Origin: Bacillus shivajii
Lineage (GTDB): Bacteria > Bacillota > Bacilli > Bacillales > Salisediminibacteriaceae
Length of the DNA stretch: 64,000 nt
NCBI RefSeq assembly: GCF_020519665.1
Contig: NZ_CP084703.1
Location: 2,480,001-2,544,000, forward strand
Direction: 5' to 3'
The notes beneath the pieces were generated by a model. The model had not been told where the DNA came from. It searched no databases and saw nothing but the letters and a program-made list of their open reading frames with translations. Shown here one piece after another: positions 7,924 to 16,574 of this stretch. Each line of letters begins with the position of its first letter. Position 1 is the stretch's first letter. The translations under genes were made by a program, and so were the position numbers.

Positions 7924-8616
7924 CTATTCTTCCAGTAACTCTCTCATATCTATGACTCCAACATGTGAGAGAACATCCATTGTTCCTTCGTCTAAATCCA
8001 ATACAAAATTCACCCAAAAGTCGTTCGAAATACTGTGGCTCCCATAATATTCTCGAAATAAGTTACTATCGAATTTTACAACATCACTATCTAACCTTGT
8101 AATTCCTGCTATATTTTTATCGGCAGCTTCAATCCAAACTGAATTCAATTTACGTATTTGTTCAATTTTCTCTTTTAATTCAACACTTAATTGAATAACC
8201 ACCTCATCAGATTCTTCTTGCTCTTTTAGGGGGTATACTGAATGGTTTTTAAAGCTATTTACAAATGTCTCAATGGCATTTGCACTTCCGGCTGTATTAT
8301 TCGTGACTTCGCTACGATCAATATATCCAAATTGAATAGCTAGTCGTTCATATTTTTGTGCATATTCTATAATCAAATTATAATTACGATGCAGATCATA
8401 AACTTGTCCGTTAGTCATTTGACCTGAACTTAATATGTTCTTGTATAACTTCTCATTGTCAACAATTGCATTAATTAAACGGACCATTTCGTTGTCTAAA
8501 TCTTGTGAAAGCTGCCTTTCATACATTCTCTTATCTTGGTAAAAATTGAAACAAATAAATACGAAAAGAAAAATAACAATACATAATAATAGCTTTTTAT
8601 AGTTATTCTTAATCAT
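7924..8616 (-). CDS. Hypothetical membrane-anchored protein
   Basis: A 230-residue protein not assigned to a family. Residues about 8-26 (KLLLCIVIFLFVFICFNFY) form one N-terminal transmembrane helix or uncleaved signal. The rest is hydrophilic and mostly helical with several Leu/Ile heptads, so it probably lies outside the membrane. It has no cysteine motif and no enzymatic signature. The ATG at 8616 has a rather distant AAAGGTG. It is next to another small membrane protein gene (8704-8997) on the same strand with a short gap; the two may be co-transcribed. Confidence 0.65.
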   Translation of the reverse strand: MIKNNYKKLLLCIVIFLFVFICFNFYQDKRMYERQLSQDLDNEMVRLINAIVDNEKLYKNILSSGQMTNGQVYDLHRNYNLIIEYAQKYERLAIQFGYIDRSEVTNNTAGSANAIETFVNSFKNHSVYPLKEQEESDEVVIQLSVELKEKIEQIRKLNSVWIEAADKNIAGITRLDSDVVKFDSNLFREYYGSHSISNDFWVNFVLDLDEGTMDVLSHVGVIDMRELLEE

Positions 8617-8703
8617 ATATCAGTATAACACCTTTCATTTACTTTTATTTGAATTGAAAAAGCGATCTGTGTTTAAGAATTACTTTTTTCGAATGCTTAA
8701 ACG

Positions 8704-8997
8704 TTACATTCGTGTCACAAATATACCAATGGTAATAAAAAAGAATAATAGTCCGCCAAAAATAATTATTAAAACCGAAATAACATATCCAATTAATAGT
8801 CGAAAAGATAAGGGCTCACCTTTGAGTATGATCTTTATAATATTGGCACCCCCTAAAACAATCCCACCTATGATTGCTATCCCCCATAGAATAATTTCTA
8901 AAGCTGAAGGAATTTGTATGTTGTAATAGAAAGCATTGATCATTAAATTCACTTGTAGCAATAATATGATGATTGATAAGATAAATAGTTTCCTCAT
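8704..8997 (-). CDS. Hypothetical small membrane protein (97 residues)
   Basis: Three hydrophobic segments (about residues 4-24, 31-52 and 66-92) with glycine-rich IAIIGGIVLGGANIIKIILKGEPLSF between the second and third. There is no named family. The ATG at 8997 (RKLFILS) is chosen because AAGGGG lies 8 bases upstream; the longer frame to 9051 lacks a site. It lies upstream of the membrane-anchored protein gene at 7924-8616 on the same strand. Confidence 0.6.
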   Translation of the reverse strand: MRKLFILSIIILLLQVNLMINAFYYNIQIPSALEIILWGIAIIGGIVLGGANIIKIILKGEPLSFRLLIGYVISVLIIIFGGLLFFFITIGIFVTRM

Positions 8998-9310
8998 AAA
9001 ATGACCCCTTAAATATGAAAATATAATCCCTACTCTAGCTATACATCCCAAAATTAATAAAGACTTGATGAACTTGTAGCCTTTTTTGCATTGTTACCAA
9101 TTTTATAAACGATTTACTATCAAATCGATATTTACCCACTACCTTTCATATTTTCTGATAACTCCAACGTCATTTTAACATAAATATCCATTTAATATTT
9201 TGAAAATAGAGTTGTTTACATAATATTATTATTGTAAATATACTCCTTCCTTTTCAATTTCGTAAGAATATCGTACAATATAGAACAGAACTAGAAAGAG
9301 GTGATGTCAG

Positions 9311-9742
9311 GTGCCAAGTGATTTATTTATGTGGCTAATTGCGCTCTGGTCAGTCTTCCTCGCAGTCATTGTTGGTATCGGCGGTTATTTTATGTTTCGA
9401 AAGTTCTTAAAGAAAATGCCGAAAGAAGATGGAAAATCCATTCTTGATTGGCAAGAGTACTATATCAATGAAACGTTACATCTATGGACAGAGGAACATA
9501 AAGCTTTTCTTAACGAACTTGTAGAACCTGTGCCAGAGATATTCCGTGATGTCGCTAAAGGAAAAATTGCAGGTAAGATCGGCGAGTTCGCTTTGAAAGA
9601 AAATGCTGAGGAAATGACAGAGGAATTAATTGTAAAAGGGTATATTGCTGCAACACCGAAACGTGATCATAAATTTTTAGTAAAAAAGTTAAAAGAAAAA
9701 AATATTGATTACTCGCAATATGAGTCTTATTTCCAAGCATAA
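9311..9742 (+). CDS. yneK: DUF2621 family protein (YneK-like)
   Basis: A 143-residue protein with one N-terminal transmembrane helix (about residues 6-30) and a soluble domain containing SILDWQEYYINETLHLWTEEHKAFLNELVEPVPEIFRDVAKGKIAGKIGEFAL, the core of the YneK/DUF2621 family. It starts with GTG, preceded by GAGGTGA. Its position next to ccdC matches the yneJ-yneK pair of B. subtilis, although here the two genes converge on one shared terminator. Function is unknown. Confidence 0.85.
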   Translation: MPSDLFMWLIALWSVFLAVIVGIGGYFMFRKFLKKMPKEDGKSILDWQEYYINETLHLWTEEHKAFLNELVEPVPEIFRDVAKGKIAGKIGEFALKENAEEMTEELIVKGYIAATPKRDHKFLVKKLKEKNIDYSQYESYFQA

Positions 9743-9794
9743 AAAACCCAACGTTTAAGTGCAGGTTCACTGTCACTATGACGTTGGGTTCTCT
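9741..9794. terminator. Bidirectional terminator shared by yneK and ccdC
   Basis: 10-bp perfect stem AACCCAACGT / ACGTTGGGTT (9745-9754 with 9781-9790), with A-rich left and T-rich right flanks. The right arm overlaps the last codons of ccdC. Confidence 0.85.
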
Positions 9795-10294
9795 TGTTTC
9801 AAATTCCATGTACGATTACGATTATTTAGTTTTAATGCGAATTCTCTCTCTACTTTCTTAAACTTCACAAGCATCGCAACTCGCCACGGTAAAATCATAC
9901 CAAAAGCAAGGATAAAAAATAGTCCCGCTAATACTTCATATTCAAAATGAATCCCAAATGTTAGCTTAAAGGTAAGCCGAACTGCTAGGAGGCCAAAAAG
10001 AATAAACGGAAAAATGATAGAACGCTTCATATAAATGTCATTATCTTTAATGATAAAAGACGATGTTTTTATTAGCACAATTGAAAAGACCATTCCGACA
10101 GCAAAAGCAAGGATCACTTCCCATGCTGGTGGCCTTGTCGGTGGATATAAAAACATGAAAAATCCAGTAGACATTGCAATTGGAGGAATAATAATCTTTT
10201 TTACATTAGCAGGTTTTTTCATTGCTTTCATGCGTACAAAAATAGCAATTAGCGCCATGATTACTGCCAATACAGTAAATATCGTTGCATACAT
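9776..10294 (-). CDS. ccdC: CcdC family cytochrome c biogenesis-associated membrane protein
   Basis: A 172-residue protein with about five hydrophobic segments, matching the YneJ/CcdC family: VRMKAMKKPANVKKIIIPPIAMSTGFFMFLYPPTRPP and the late block MILPWRVAMLVKFKKVEREF. In B. subtilis ccdC is linked to ccdA, but its exact role is not essential or clear. The start at 10294 places GGAG 9 bases upstream; the ATG at 10303 overlaps that site. Its 3' end lies inside the terminator hairpin. The next minus-strand genes upstream encode a Lgt-like membrane protein and a thioredoxin, not CcdA. Confidence 0.87.
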   Translation of the reverse strand: MYATIFTVLAVIMALIAIFVRMKAMKKPANVKKIIIPPIAMSTGFFMFLYPPTRPPAWEVILAFAVGMVFSIVLIKTSSFIIKDNDIYMKRSIIFPFILFGLLAVRLTFKLTFGIHFEYEVLAGLFFILAFGMILPWRVAMLVKFKKVEREFALKLNNRNRTWNLKQENPTS

Positions 10295-10395
10295 GTTAAA
10301 CATCTCCGTTCTCTCATTCGATGCTCCATCCGTATTATACCATAAGTCCTCTTATCATTATATTCATTCTTTTAATTCCTTTCACGAATTTCTAC

Positions 10396-11010
10396 TCACA
10401 TTTGTAATGGGCTAATGATTAAATATGAAAATACTAGACCAATTAAAATGAACATACTTCTTCCTAGTTTCTTCTCTTTAGAAATCAACACCATTGCTCC
10501 AATGATCGTTAATAGAATGAGCCACGCAAAATAGAAATTAACTGGATGGTGAATCATTTCACCACTGCTGTATCCAAAAGTTAACGGGTTCTGCCTTCCA
10601 TATTCTCGAATAAAAAAGAAAAAAGTGAAACCAGATACCGCACTTCCTATTATGACACTGTCGATTACTTGAGTGTGCCACCCATTCTTAAAAAATTGAA
10701 ACGCAAAATAACCGATCGATAAAATTATAGCAACAAGTATCGCGTAAGGCCCTCCAGAATAGTAAAGTAAATTTTGAGGTGCTGTTAATAGTTTTGGCTC
10801 GATGACAAATGGCCAAAATTTATACGTTAATACTCCAATGATTAACGACATCATGAGAACATCGGCTACTTTTTCTTTATGGTCTATTTCTAAATGTTTC
10901 ATATACCAATTGATAAAAAAGTAACCAATAGTAACTGAAATCATTAAAAATAGCATCATATAAGAAACAGTAAGTGGTCCTAATGAGATTGTTTGATACG
11001 GTTCAAACAT
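10396..11010 (-). CDS. Lgt-like (prolipoprotein diacylglyceryl transferase-related) membrane protein
   Basis: A 204-residue protein with six or seven hydrophobic segments. The order of motifs resembles Lgt: an early ISLGPLTVSYMMLFLMISV, a middle LLYYSGGPYAILVAIILS (Lgt has SGGL/HGGL here) and a late GYSSGEMIHHPVNFYFAWLIL (Lgt has HPTQLYE). It is shorter than Lgt (about 270 residues), and the HGGL histidine is missing, so lipoprotein modification is doubtful. The start ATG overlaps the stop of the thioredoxin gene by one base (TAATG), so the two are translationally coupled and probably work together. Confidence 0.75.
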   Translation of the reverse strand: MFEPYQTISLGPLTVSYMMLFLMISVTIGYFFINWYMKHLEIDHKEKVADVLMMSLIIGVLTYKFWPFVIEPKLLTAPQNLLYYSGGPYAILVAIILSIGYFAFQFFKNGWHTQVIDSVIIGSAVSGFTFFFFIREYGRQNPLTFGYSSGEMIHHPVNFYFAWLILLTIIGAMVLISKEKKLGRSMFILIGLVFSYLIISPLQM

Positions 11011-11552
11011 TATTCTCTCCCTCCTTTTATCATACGGAGGCCTTGAGAAATGTCACTGTTTGTTAATGCCCCTACTTTTCGGTGGACGATAATGTCATCT
11101 TGACCGATAAAAAATGTCGTTGGAACCGGAGGGACGAAATATGATTGAGAAACTTCACCTGTTTCATCTAACACATTCGGAAAAGTAATTCCATGGCGTC
11201 CAATAAATGTAATTGCTTCTTCTTCACGATCTTGTGACGTGACATTTACACCTAAGAAGCGAATATTAGAGTCATTAGAATATGAAGATTGCATCGCCTC
11301 CATAGATGCAGCACAATACGGACACCATGATGTCCAAAAATATAAGACTGTTCCTAAGTATTCGGCCTCTTCATTATGCAACGAGATCACGTCTTCTTTT
11401 GCTGTAGAGGGCAATGAAAAGTTCGGGGCTACATGACCGACTTGGGCGAGCTCCCCTTGATTTGATAATGAACTGTTATCTTTTCCCATCCATAGAAATA
11501 AGACAATTGATAAACCTGCTAAAAGAAACCAGGAACGCTTTATGTGAATCAT
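11010..11552 (-). CDS. Membrane-anchored thioredoxin-like protein (TlpA/ResA type)
   Basis: A 180-residue protein with an N-terminal membrane anchor (about residues 6-22, FLLAGLSIVLFLWMG) and an extracytoplasmic thioredoxin fold. The AhpC/TlpA-type N-terminus VGHVAPNFSLPS is followed by the redox site FWTSWCPYCAASM and the cis-Pro segment VPPVPTTFFIG. It likely handles thiol-disulfide exchange outside the membrane, as in cytochrome c maturation or copper centre assembly. The ATG at 11552 follows GGAGG; the GTG at 11567 overlaps that site. It is coupled to the downstream Lgt-like gene and has ccdC nearby. Confidence 0.88.
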   Translation of the reverse strand: MIHIKRSWFLLAGLSIVLFLWMGKDNSSLSNQGELAQVGHVAPNFSLPSTAKEDVISLHNEEAEYLGTVLYFWTSWCPYCAASMEAMQSSYSNDSNIRFLGVNVTSQDREEEAITFIGRHGITFPNVLDETGEVSQSYFVPPVPTTFFIGQDDIIVHRKVGALTNSDISQGLRMIKGGRE

Positions 11553-11663
11553 TGATATCTCCTCCACTCCCTTATACCATAATGGGTATTATAACATGAG
11601 ACTACTTTTTTTCCAAAATGCTTTCCTATGGTTCATTATTAAACATATTTTCAGCGCCTCCTC

Positions 11664-11690
11664 AAAAAAAAGAACGCCTATTCGACGCTC
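11664..11690 (-). terminator. Terminator after csoR
   Basis: GAGCG / CGTTC stem with a short loop, followed on the minus strand by eight T. Confidence 0.7.
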
Positions 11691-11702
11691 TAAAATTCAT
11701 AT

Positions 11703-12026
11703 TTATGATTTTGAAAACTGTTGAATGACTTTCATCAATTCATCGATCGCTTCATTTCCTTCACCGTTAGCGACCGCTTTACTGACACACCCTCTTGTAT
11801 GGTCTTCTAATAAATTGTACCCAACTTTTTTTAACGCTGCGTTAATCGCAGATAATTGCACTAAAATGTCCACACAGTATCGGTCTTCATCAACCATTCG
11901 TTGTATCCCTCTCACTTGTCCTTCAATACGTTTTAGACGTTGCATTAGCGCTTTTTTATCTTCATCAGAACGCATTGTACCAGACTCATTATTCACAGTG
12001 ATTGGAATGTTAAGGTCTTTCTCCAA
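11703..12026 (-). CDS. csoR: CsoR/FrmR family metal-sensing transcriptional repressor
   Basis: A 107-residue all-helical DNA-binding repressor. The family core is clear: ALMQRLKRIEGQVRGIQRMV, then RYCVDILVQLSAINAALKKVG and LLEDHTRGCV. The Cys (in RYCVDIL) and the His/Cys pair (HTRGC) match the Cys-His-Cys copper(I) site of CsoR, which releases DNA when copper binds. The start codon is TTG at 12026, with GAGGTGA upstream. No copA or copZ gene is adjacent, so the regulon is not visible here; other metals or persulfide sensing remain possible. Confidence 0.85.
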   Translation of the reverse strand: MEKDLNIPITVNNESGTMRSDEDKKALMQRLKRIEGQVRGIQRMVDEDRYCVDILVQLSAINAALKKVGYNLLEDHTRGCVSKAVANGEGNEAIDELMKVIQQFSKS

Positions 12027-12063
12027 TATATCACCTCTTTTTCAGCATTTTTATCCTGATTAC

Positions 12064-12510
12064 TTATTCTTGGTGAGTATCTTCTAATAATTTTTTAACG
12101 CCTTTCAAATGGTCCCCATCTTCTCTTTTCATCATTTTTACTAACAATGGCCTCATTAATTTCATAGAAAGCTTTTTCGTCTTTACATTACCAGTGAAGA
12201 CGACTTTCGTTCCATTCTCTGTTTCTTCAAACGTATAATGATAAATGACTTCTAGCCCATTTGCATTACTTTTTATAGCATATGAACCAACCGGCTCGTA
12301 TTTAGTCACTTCCAGTTCTGCTCCAACCTTTCGATTTGCTAATTGGCGAAACTCTTTAAACTTAGCTCCAACCTTTATTTCACCATCTGTTAATTGATCC
12401 ACTTCAACGACATTTACAAAATAATACGTTGCATTTTTCGGGTTTGCGATAAATTGAAATACATCATCAATGGATTCAACTATTGTAACTTCTTCATGAA
12501 AATCCGCCAA
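12064..12510 (-). CDS. SRPBCC family protein (polyketide cyclase/START-like fold)
   Basis: About 148 residues with the helix-grip pattern of the SRPBCC superfamily: FHEEVTIVESIDDVFQFIANPKNATYYF at the N-terminus, a run of beta strands (AKFKEFRQL, AELEVTKYEP, LEVIYHYTFEETENGTKVVF) and a C-terminal helix MKREDGDHLKGVKKLLE. The fold holds hydrophobic ligands; the ligand is unknown. The TTG at 12510 has GGGGG 9 bases upstream; the ATG at 12531 is an alternative start without a good site. It lies between csoR and the ABC exporter genes. Confidence 0.78.
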   Translation of the reverse strand: MADFHEEVTIVESIDDVFQFIANPKNATYYFVNVVEVDQLTDGEIKVGAKFKEFRQLANRKVGAELEVTKYEPVGSYAIKSNANGLEVIYHYTFEETENGTKVVFTGNVKTKKLSMKLMRPLLVKMMKREDGDHLKGVKKLLEDTHQE

Positions 12511-12543
12511 AACTTCATACCCCCAAGTCATATACCCATTTAA

Positions 12544-14343
12544 CTATTCAGCTTTAGTTGCTTCAAGTTTATCTGCACCTTGCTGTAATAAGTACATTTT
12601 ATGATATAAACCTTCTTTTTCCAATAGTTTATTATGTGTTCCTTGTTCAACAATTTCTCCTTGATGCAACACTAAAATATGATCCGCATCTTTGATCGTA
12701 GATAAACGGTGGGCAATCGCAATTGTCGTTCGACCTCGACGCATTTTCTCTAATGCTGACTGGATTTCTGTTTCCGTTTCAGTATCCACACTGGCTGTTG
12801 CTTCATCAAGTACTAAAATCTTCGGTTTTCTTGCCATCGTTCTTGCAAAAGATATTAATTGTCTTTGACCACTTGAAAATGTCGCACCTCTCTCACCGAC
12901 GTGTGACTGATACCCATCAGGTAAACGTTCAATAAAGTGATCAGCATGAACAAATTGAGCTGCTTCTTTCACTTCTTTATCTGTTATGTTTTTATCATAT
13001 AAACGAATGTTATAATCAACATCTCCAACAAATAAAAATGGATCTTGTAAAACGAGGCCCATTTTTGCCCGCAACTCTTCATCACTATATTCTTCGATTT
13101 TTACCCCGTCAATTTTAATTTCACCTTCGTTTATTGAATAGTATCGCATTAATAAGTTAATAATCGAACTTTTCCCGCTCCCTGTATGACCTACAAGAGC
13201 TAATGTTTCTCCTTCATTTACTTTAAGACTTATATTTTTTAATACATTTTGCTTTCCATCATAGCTGAAGGTCACATGATTAAACTCAATGACACCGTCT
13301 GTTATTTTCGGATCTTTATTCCCTTCTTTTATAGGAGCTAGTTCATCATGGTCCATCAAGCGAAACACACGTCCTGCTGAAATCATCGCTTGCTGAAAGA
13401 TCGACAACCGCTGCATCACTTGGTTCACCGGTTCAAAGAAACGATCTAAGTAATTGACAAATGCATAAAGTACACCAATCTCAATTGGACTGTTTAATGA
13501 CGTCACACCGAAAAACGTTAAAACTAGTATAAGTGCCATAATTGAAATAAAGTCTACTGCCGGTCGAAGCAATAACCCATCTAGCTTAATGCTTTTAAAC
13601 CATGCTTCATGGTGCTCCTCATTCGTCTTTTGAAACTCACGATTCATGCGTCGTTCTTGTCTAAACACTTGGATAATTGCCATTCCTTGAATCGATTCAT
13701 TTAACCTTGCATTTAACTGACTGAGTTTTTCGCTCATTTCAGTATAATATTTTGAACTAAATCGACGGTATAATTGCATGATTAAGATAATTAACGGTAA
13801 TAAAATTAAACAGAATAGTGCAAGTTGAACATTGAGAAAAAACATTGCAACAAAAATCCCAATTAAAAAGACGATGTTTTGTATAAACGTTGCCATTACA
13901 CTGACGTATAACTCTTTTACTTGTTCTGTGTCATTTGTGATCCGGGAAACTAATCCACCCGTTGGAAATTGATCAAAAAATGATAGACCAAGCTTTTCCA
14001 CTTTCTCAAAAACATCGATTCGTAACTGTTGAATGATTTTTAAAGCAATTTTTTGAAAAAGTAACAGCTGAGAATAATTCATAACAGCAGCGGATATATG
14101 TAGAAAAATATAGCCCGCCCCGAGTAAAAATAACGGCTGAAACTCAAAAATTTGTGGAGTTAAGTAATCATCGATAAAAATCTTAATTAAAATCGGTCCT
14201 AAAATCTCTGCACTCGTTCCTCCAACCAATAAAACAAAAGCAATGATGAGCCACTTTAAATGAGGCTTTGCATACGTTAACAACCTTTTAAATACTTGCC
14301 TTTGAGGGAGGGGCACTAATAAATGTTTATGACGTTCAATCAT
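12544..14343 (-). CDS. ABC exporter half-transporter B (catalytic Walker B, degenerate signature)
   Basis: A 599-residue type I exporter subunit: six transmembrane helices (about residues 30-320) and a C-terminal ATPase. The ATPase shows Walker A GHTGSGKSS, a signature region TFSSGQRQLISFART that departs from LSGGQ, and Walker B ILVLDEATASVD with the catalytic Glu. It resembles YheH of the B. subtilis YheI/YheH pair. It overlaps the upstream half-transporter gene by 8 bases and must form a heterodimer with it. Likely substrates are drugs or hydrophobic metabolites; not determined. Confidence 0.93.
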   Translation of the reverse strand: MIERHKHLLVPLPQRQVFKRLLTYAKPHLKWLIIAFVLLVGGTSAEILGPILIKIFIDDYLTPQIFEFQPLFLLGAGYIFLHISAAVMNYSQLLLFQKIALKIIQQLRIDVFEKVEKLGLSFFDQFPTGGLVSRITNDTEQVKELYVSVMATFIQNIVFLIGIFVAMFFLNVQLALFCLILLPLIILIMQLYRRFSSKYYTEMSEKLSQLNARLNESIQGMAIIQVFRQERRMNREFQKTNEEHHEAWFKSIKLDGLLLRPAVDFISIMALILVLTFFGVTSLNSPIEIGVLYAFVNYLDRFFEPVNQVMQRLSIFQQAMISAGRVFRLMDHDELAPIKEGNKDPKITDGVIEFNHVTFSYDGKQNVLKNISLKVNEGETLALVGHTGSGKSSIINLLMRYYSINEGEIKIDGVKIEEYSDEELRAKMGLVLQDPFLFVGDVDYNIRLYDKNITDKEVKEAAQFVHADHFIERLPDGYQSHVGERGATFSSGQRQLISFARTMARKPKILVLDEATASVDTETETEIQSALEKMRRGRTTIAIAHRLSTIKDADHILVLHQGEIVEQGTHNKLLEKEGLYHKMYLLQQGADKLEATKAE

Positions 14344-16096
14344 GAATACCCCCTCCTTTCTCGACTATTGATTCTAATTGCTGGTGTTCATACATTTGTT
14401 TATACCAACCATTTATTAACATTAATTGTTCATGTGTTCCTTGTTCAACGATGTTTCCTTGCTCAAGTACAACAATTACGTTTGCATGTTTAATTGCACT
14501 TAACCGATGTGCAGTAATAAACGTTGTTTTCCCTTGACGAATATTTCTTAATGCGTGTAAAATCTGTTCTTCCGTTTTTGCATCCACGGCAGATAAGGAG
14601 TCATCTAAAATGAGGACTTCCGGGTTGCTAATGAGTGCTCTTGCAATTGATATTCGTTGTTTTTGCCCCCCTGATAACGTAACACCTCGTTCACCAACGA
14701 TGGTTTCATAGCCATCTTCAAAACGAATAATGTCTCCATGGATATTTGCAAGCTTAGCAGCCTCAATAATTTCCTCGTATGTTGCATCTGGCTTAGCAAA
14801 ACTAATATTATCTGCTATTGTAGCTGAAAATAAAAAGTTGTCTTGAGGGACATAACCAATTGACTGTCTCAATGCATCTAATGAATAGTCTTCAATATTA
14901 CGCCCATCGAGGTTAATTGTTCCGTGTTTCATATCAAAATCCCTTAATAAACTTTTTACGAGAGTAGACTTGCCACTTCCTGTTCTACCAGCTATCCCTA
15001 ACGTTTCTCCTCGTTTTAACGTAATAGAGATATCTTTTAGTGCTTGTTCCTTTTCATCACCATATGTGAAATAATCGATGCTAAAAGAAATATCTCCTTG
15101 AGGAGGTGTGACAATAGCATTTGGTTTATCAACAATATCTTGCTTTACTTTTAATAATTGAGAAACACGCTCATATGATGCACGACCTCTTTCAACAATA
15201 TTAAACAGCCACCCAAAGGCTAGCATTGGCCAAATTAATAATCCTAAGTAAACTGTAAAGCTCGTTAACTCTCCAATCGTAATCTCCCCATTTACAACAT
15301 AGCGAGCACCAAAAACAATTGAAAGAAAAAACGAAAAACTTACGATAATCGAAATCGTCGGATCAAAAAGGGCATCGACTTTCGCGACTTGAATATTTTT
15401 ATCAACGACATCATCTGATTCTTTTTTAAATGACTGAACCTCATCTTCTTCATAACCAAATGTTTTTGTTACTCGAATTCCAGACATACTTTCCTGTACT
15501 TTATCATTTAATGATGAAAAAGCAGCTTGTGCTTTTGAAAAGCGTTTATGTAGCATCGAGCCGTATTTACTCGTTGCAAGTGCCATAAATGGCATTGGAA
15601 TAAGAGCAATTAGCGTTAATTCCCAACTGATTGTAATCGCCATCGTTAAAATAACGAAACTGCCCATCGTGATGGAATCGACTAAAGTTAATACTCCTGC
15701 ACCAGCGGTTTGCTCAATGGCACGTATATCGTTCGTTGAGTGAGCCATTAAATCGCCCGTTCTTCTTTTTTGAAAAAATGAAGCGGACATTTTCGAAAAG
15801 TGCTCATAAAGCTGATTCCTTAATAATCTTGCTAATCGAATTGCCGCACCAAAAATCATTATTCTCCACAAGTACCTTAAAACATATACCATGACTGCAA
15901 GTATAAATAATATAAGCATCCATTGAAAAAGGGTCTGTCCAGTTAATGAACCATTATCAATATGGTCAACGATTACACCGACTACATAAGGTGGGAGTAG
16001 TGATAATAAGGATACAAGTGCAAGGACAAGTACTCCACCACCGTAATTCCATTTCTCCTTTTTGAAGTACCACATTAAATCTATAAAAACCCTCAC
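14336..16096 (-). CDS. ABC exporter half-transporter A (degenerate Walker B)
   Basis: A 586-residue type I exporter subunit with six transmembrane helices and an ATPase domain. Walker A is GRTGSGKST, the signature TLSGGQKQRISIARA is intact, but the Walker B ends VLILDDSLSAVD with Asp where the catalytic Glu is expected. It resembles YheI. The GTG at 16096 is chosen because GGAGG lies 8 bases upstream; the frame stays open further upstream to 16213, but that part carries no ribosome binding site and reads like noise. It is the first gene of the exporter operon, overlapping the next by 8 bases. Confidence 0.92.
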   Translation of the reverse strand: MRVFIDLMWYFKKEKWNYGGGVLVLALVSLLSLLPPYVVGVIVDHIDNGSLTGQTLFQWMLILFILAVMVYVLRYLWRIMIFGAAIRLARLLRNQLYEHFSKMSASFFQKRRTGDLMAHSTNDIRAIEQTAGAGVLTLVDSITMGSFVILTMAITISWELTLIALIPMPFMALATSKYGSMLHKRFSKAQAAFSSLNDKVQESMSGIRVTKTFGYEEDEVQSFKKESDDVVDKNIQVAKVDALFDPTISIIVSFSFFLSIVFGARYVVNGEITIGELTSFTVYLGLLIWPMLAFGWLFNIVERGRASYERVSQLLKVKQDIVDKPNAIVTPPQGDISFSIDYFTYGDEKEQALKDISITLKRGETLGIAGRTGSGKSTLVKSLLRDFDMKHGTINLDGRNIEDYSLDALRQSIGYVPQDNFLFSATIADNISFAKPDATYEEIIEAAKLANIHGDIIRFEDGYETIVGERGVTLSGGQKQRISIARALISNPEVLILDDSLSAVDAKTEEQILHALRNIRQGKTTFITAHRLSAIKHANVIVVLEQGNIVEQGTHEQLMLINGWYKQMYEHQQLESIVEKGGGIHD

Positions 16097-16234
16097 AAGC
16101 AGTGCCTCCATTGCATTTTCTATTTTTTTCAAAAAGACCACATATATCGTATCAGAATTTTGTGAAGAAACATAGTGTGAACTTGTGCATACAAAAGTGC
16201 AAGAAAAAAACACCCCTAGTCGGAGTGTTCATTC

Positions 16235-16450
16235 TTATTTTTGATTTTGCATTGCTTTCATCATTTGATTGATCTTCTTTTGTGATGGGTTCATACCCAT
16301 TTGCATCATCATGACGCGAAGCATTTTTTCATTAATTGGTGGATTTTTCTTCATGTAACTCATCATATATTGTCTTGCAATAAAGAAACCGAGTGCGATT
16401 CCTGCAAGTAGCGCAACAACAATGAGTGTAATTGATAACCACAAACTCAT
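16235..16450 (-). CDS. yneF: YneF family protein
   Basis: A 71-residue protein with one N-terminal transmembrane helix ([25 protein letters not shown]) and a short basic, methionine-rich tail containing [30 protein letters not shown], the UPF0154/YneF signature. Function is unknown. GGAGGG precedes the ATG at 16450. The location between sirA and the exporter genes preserves the B. subtilis tkt-yneE-yneF order. Confidence 0.93.
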   Translation of the reverse strand: MSLWLSITLIVVALLAGIALGFFIARQYMMSYMKKNPPINEKMLRVMMMQMGMNPSQKKINQMMKAMQNQK

Positions 16451-16574
16451 GCTACGGTGACCCTCCTTCTAGCTGATCTTCCAATTTTTATCTTTTTTTG
16501 TCGATTGGAACCTTATACATTATAACCCATTCAAATGGACAATTAAAGGGATCTTTAAGAAACTTCATAAATTC

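Noticed and set aside
14605-14799. 64-codon minus-strand frame inside the first ABC gene
   Set aside because: Shadow frame of the ATPase domain.
16097-16213. N-terminal extension of the first ABC half-transporter
   Set aside because: The extra 39 residues are not transporter-like, and a strong ribosome binding site supports the GTG at 16096.
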